Assembly (NCBI GenBank): GCA_903936645.1 | Contig: CAIZWI010000286.1 | Span: forward strand, 1-45,819 | Length of the DNA stretch: 45,819 nt | Source of the DNA: an uncultured Verrucomicrobia subdivision 3 bacterium | GTDB taxonomy: Bacteria > Verrucomicrobiota > Verrucomicrobiia > Limisphaerales > UBA11358 | Direction: 5' to 3' | In this document: piece after piece, positions 45,112-45,819 of the stretch | Layout: every line of letters begins with the position of its first letter | Numbering within the stretch: position 1 is the first letter of the stretch | Program-made: the position numbers and the translations under genes | The notes under the pieces: generated by a model | What the model was told of the DNA's origin: nothing | Databases searched by the model: none | Seen by the model: only the letters and a program-made list of their open reading frames with translations

Positions 45112-45819
45112 GCGCGCAAACCGCTGTTAAACCGCCGGCGAAACAACCAGATGGCCACGCCGGCCAGCCCCACGCTCACCAACGCCAGGTGCAGCACCAC
45201 CCCGGTCCAGGCCAGCGTCGTCCCACCGCCCTGCAAATTGCGGGCGGCCTCCGCAAACCAATGGCTCGGCAGCCCGGGCATGACGTAATGGCGGATGAAC
45301 CCGGGCAGTTGCTGGGGCGGAAACGCGCAACCGCCCAGCAAGCCCAGGCCCATGCCCGACAAGTTGGTCAGCACCGCCGCCCGGCGCTCATCCGGTAGCA
45401 GGGCCACCAGTACCGCAAACCAGGTGGCGATGAAGCCAGCGTACCCCGCGGTGAGCGCCATCAAGGCCAGCGGATGTTCCCAGTGAATTTGAAACACCAG
45501 GCCGCCCCCGCCGAGCATGATGGCCGCACACACGAGCACCACCACCACCACATAAATGATTTTGGCCAGCAAAAATGGCAGCGTGGCCGTTTGCAAGGTT
45601 TGGTAGCGGGGAAAAGTTCGCAGACTCAGTTCCCGGTGCAAATCCGCCATCGCATTCCCGGCAATAAACAGCAGGAACATCGCCGCCAGCCCCACCAGCA
45701 GGTAGCCAAAGATGCCTGACATGGAGTTGGTGACCGTGCCCGTGCTACCCGCCGCCACCTGGTTCGAGGCGGCCGCTTCGGTTTCATAGACCACCAGCGG
45801 TGGATTTAAATACGTTTTG
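45108..45819 (-). CDS. ABC-2 type transporter permease (5' end outside the window)
   Basis: This is the C-terminal part of a second ABC-2 permease. The frame is open to the window edge (45819), reading KTYLNPPLVVYETEA before the first in-frame candidate start at 45794, so the N-terminus is missing. The visible part has six hydrophobic segments, beginning with FGYLLVGLAAMFLLFIAGNAM and followed by DLHRELSLRTFPRYQTLQTA, the coupling helix. It probably forms a heterodimer with the downstream permease, to which it is joined by an ATGA overlap. Confidence 0.85.
   Translation of the reverse strand, partial: KTYLNPPLVVYETEAAASNQVAAGSTGTVTNSMSGIFGYLLVGLAAMFLLFIAGNAMADLHRELSLRTFPRYQTLQTATLPFLLAKIIYVVVVVLVCAAIMLGGGGLVFQIHWEHPLALMALTAGYAGFIATWFAVLVALLPDERRAAVLTNLSGMGLGLLGGCAFPPQQLPGFIRHYVMPGLPSHWFAEAARNLQGGGTTLAWTGVVLHLALVSVGLAGVAIWLFRRRFNSGLRA

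Noticed and set aside
1..45819. CRISPR arrays, intact insertion sequences, toxin-antitoxin pairs or restriction systems
   Set aside because: No regularly spaced repeat-spacer array, transposase, or recognisable defence enzyme was found; the only tandem repeat of note is the 11-bp operator array at 31974-32011.

Overview
The window looks like chromosomal DNA of a Gram-negative member of the PVC group, most likely Verrucomicrobiota (Limisphaerales/Pedosphaera-like). This is inferred from gene content and protein style and was not tested by a search. The clues are an HprK/HPr pair placed directly behind an LPS-export operon, secreted glycoside hydrolase family 2 enzymes, several large hybrid histidine kinases, a hopanoid-type epimerase, a multihaem cytochrome, high GC, and few Shine-Dalgarno sequences. 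There is no plasmid, complete phage, CRISPR array or intact insertion sequence.

Layout, left to right. 0-5.1 kb: a secreted M1 aminopeptidase (minus) divergent from a DsbD-type thiol:disulfide interchange protein (plus). 5.14-7.1 kb: tRNA-His(GTG) with its own promoter, followed by one DUF4236 gene and a degenerate second copy of the tRNA 3' end, which together look like a small tRNA-integrated cassette. 7.1-10.05 kb: the sulfate permease operon cysT-cysW-cysA (minus), with a consensus promoter and a dyad just downstream of its -10. 10.06-14.7 kb (minus): a secreted GH2 beta-galactosidase, an aminotransferase, a NUDIX hydrolase and an unknown protein. 14.8-19.25 kb (minus): one tightly packed unit kdsA-kdsC-lptC-lptA-lptB-hprK-HPr, covering Kdo synthesis, LPS export and a regulatory HPr/HPr-kinase pair. 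19.6-23.7 kb (minus): a DHH phosphoesterase followed by an amino-acid-permease/histidine-kinase/receiver fusion.

23.9-31.75 kb (plus): a secreted endonuclease/exonuclease/phosphatase-fold protein, a large LacZ-like GH2 protein with a discoidin domain inside its first domain, aspS and a membrane-anchored alpha/beta hydrolase. 31.75-32.1 kb: a regulatory region with four GT(T/C)AC repeats exactly 11 bp apart, upstream of a possible 27-residue membrane peptide. 32.1-37.8 kb (plus): an aldo/keto reductase, then a RedB-like thioredoxin-fold gene (frameshifted here), a His-rich membrane histidine kinase and a REC-HK-REC hybrid kinase, the last three linked by ATGA overlaps. 37.9-43.2 kb: an HpnA-like epimerase, a small lipoprotein (minus), a TPR protein, a small cytochrome c ending at a clear terminator, and a nine-haem cytochrome fused to a b-type membrane module. 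43.2-44.0 kb: gene-poor, with hairpins. 44.0 kb to the end (minus): two ABC-2 permeases, the upstream one cut by the window edge.

The most unusual items are the tRNA-His/DUF4236 cassette, the permease-kinase fusion, the RedB/His-rich kinase/hybrid kinase unit, the 11-bp operator array with its micro-ORF, the GH2 protein with an altered nucleophile loop, and an HprK lacking its usual catalytic histidine. I found no clear-cut new defence system.
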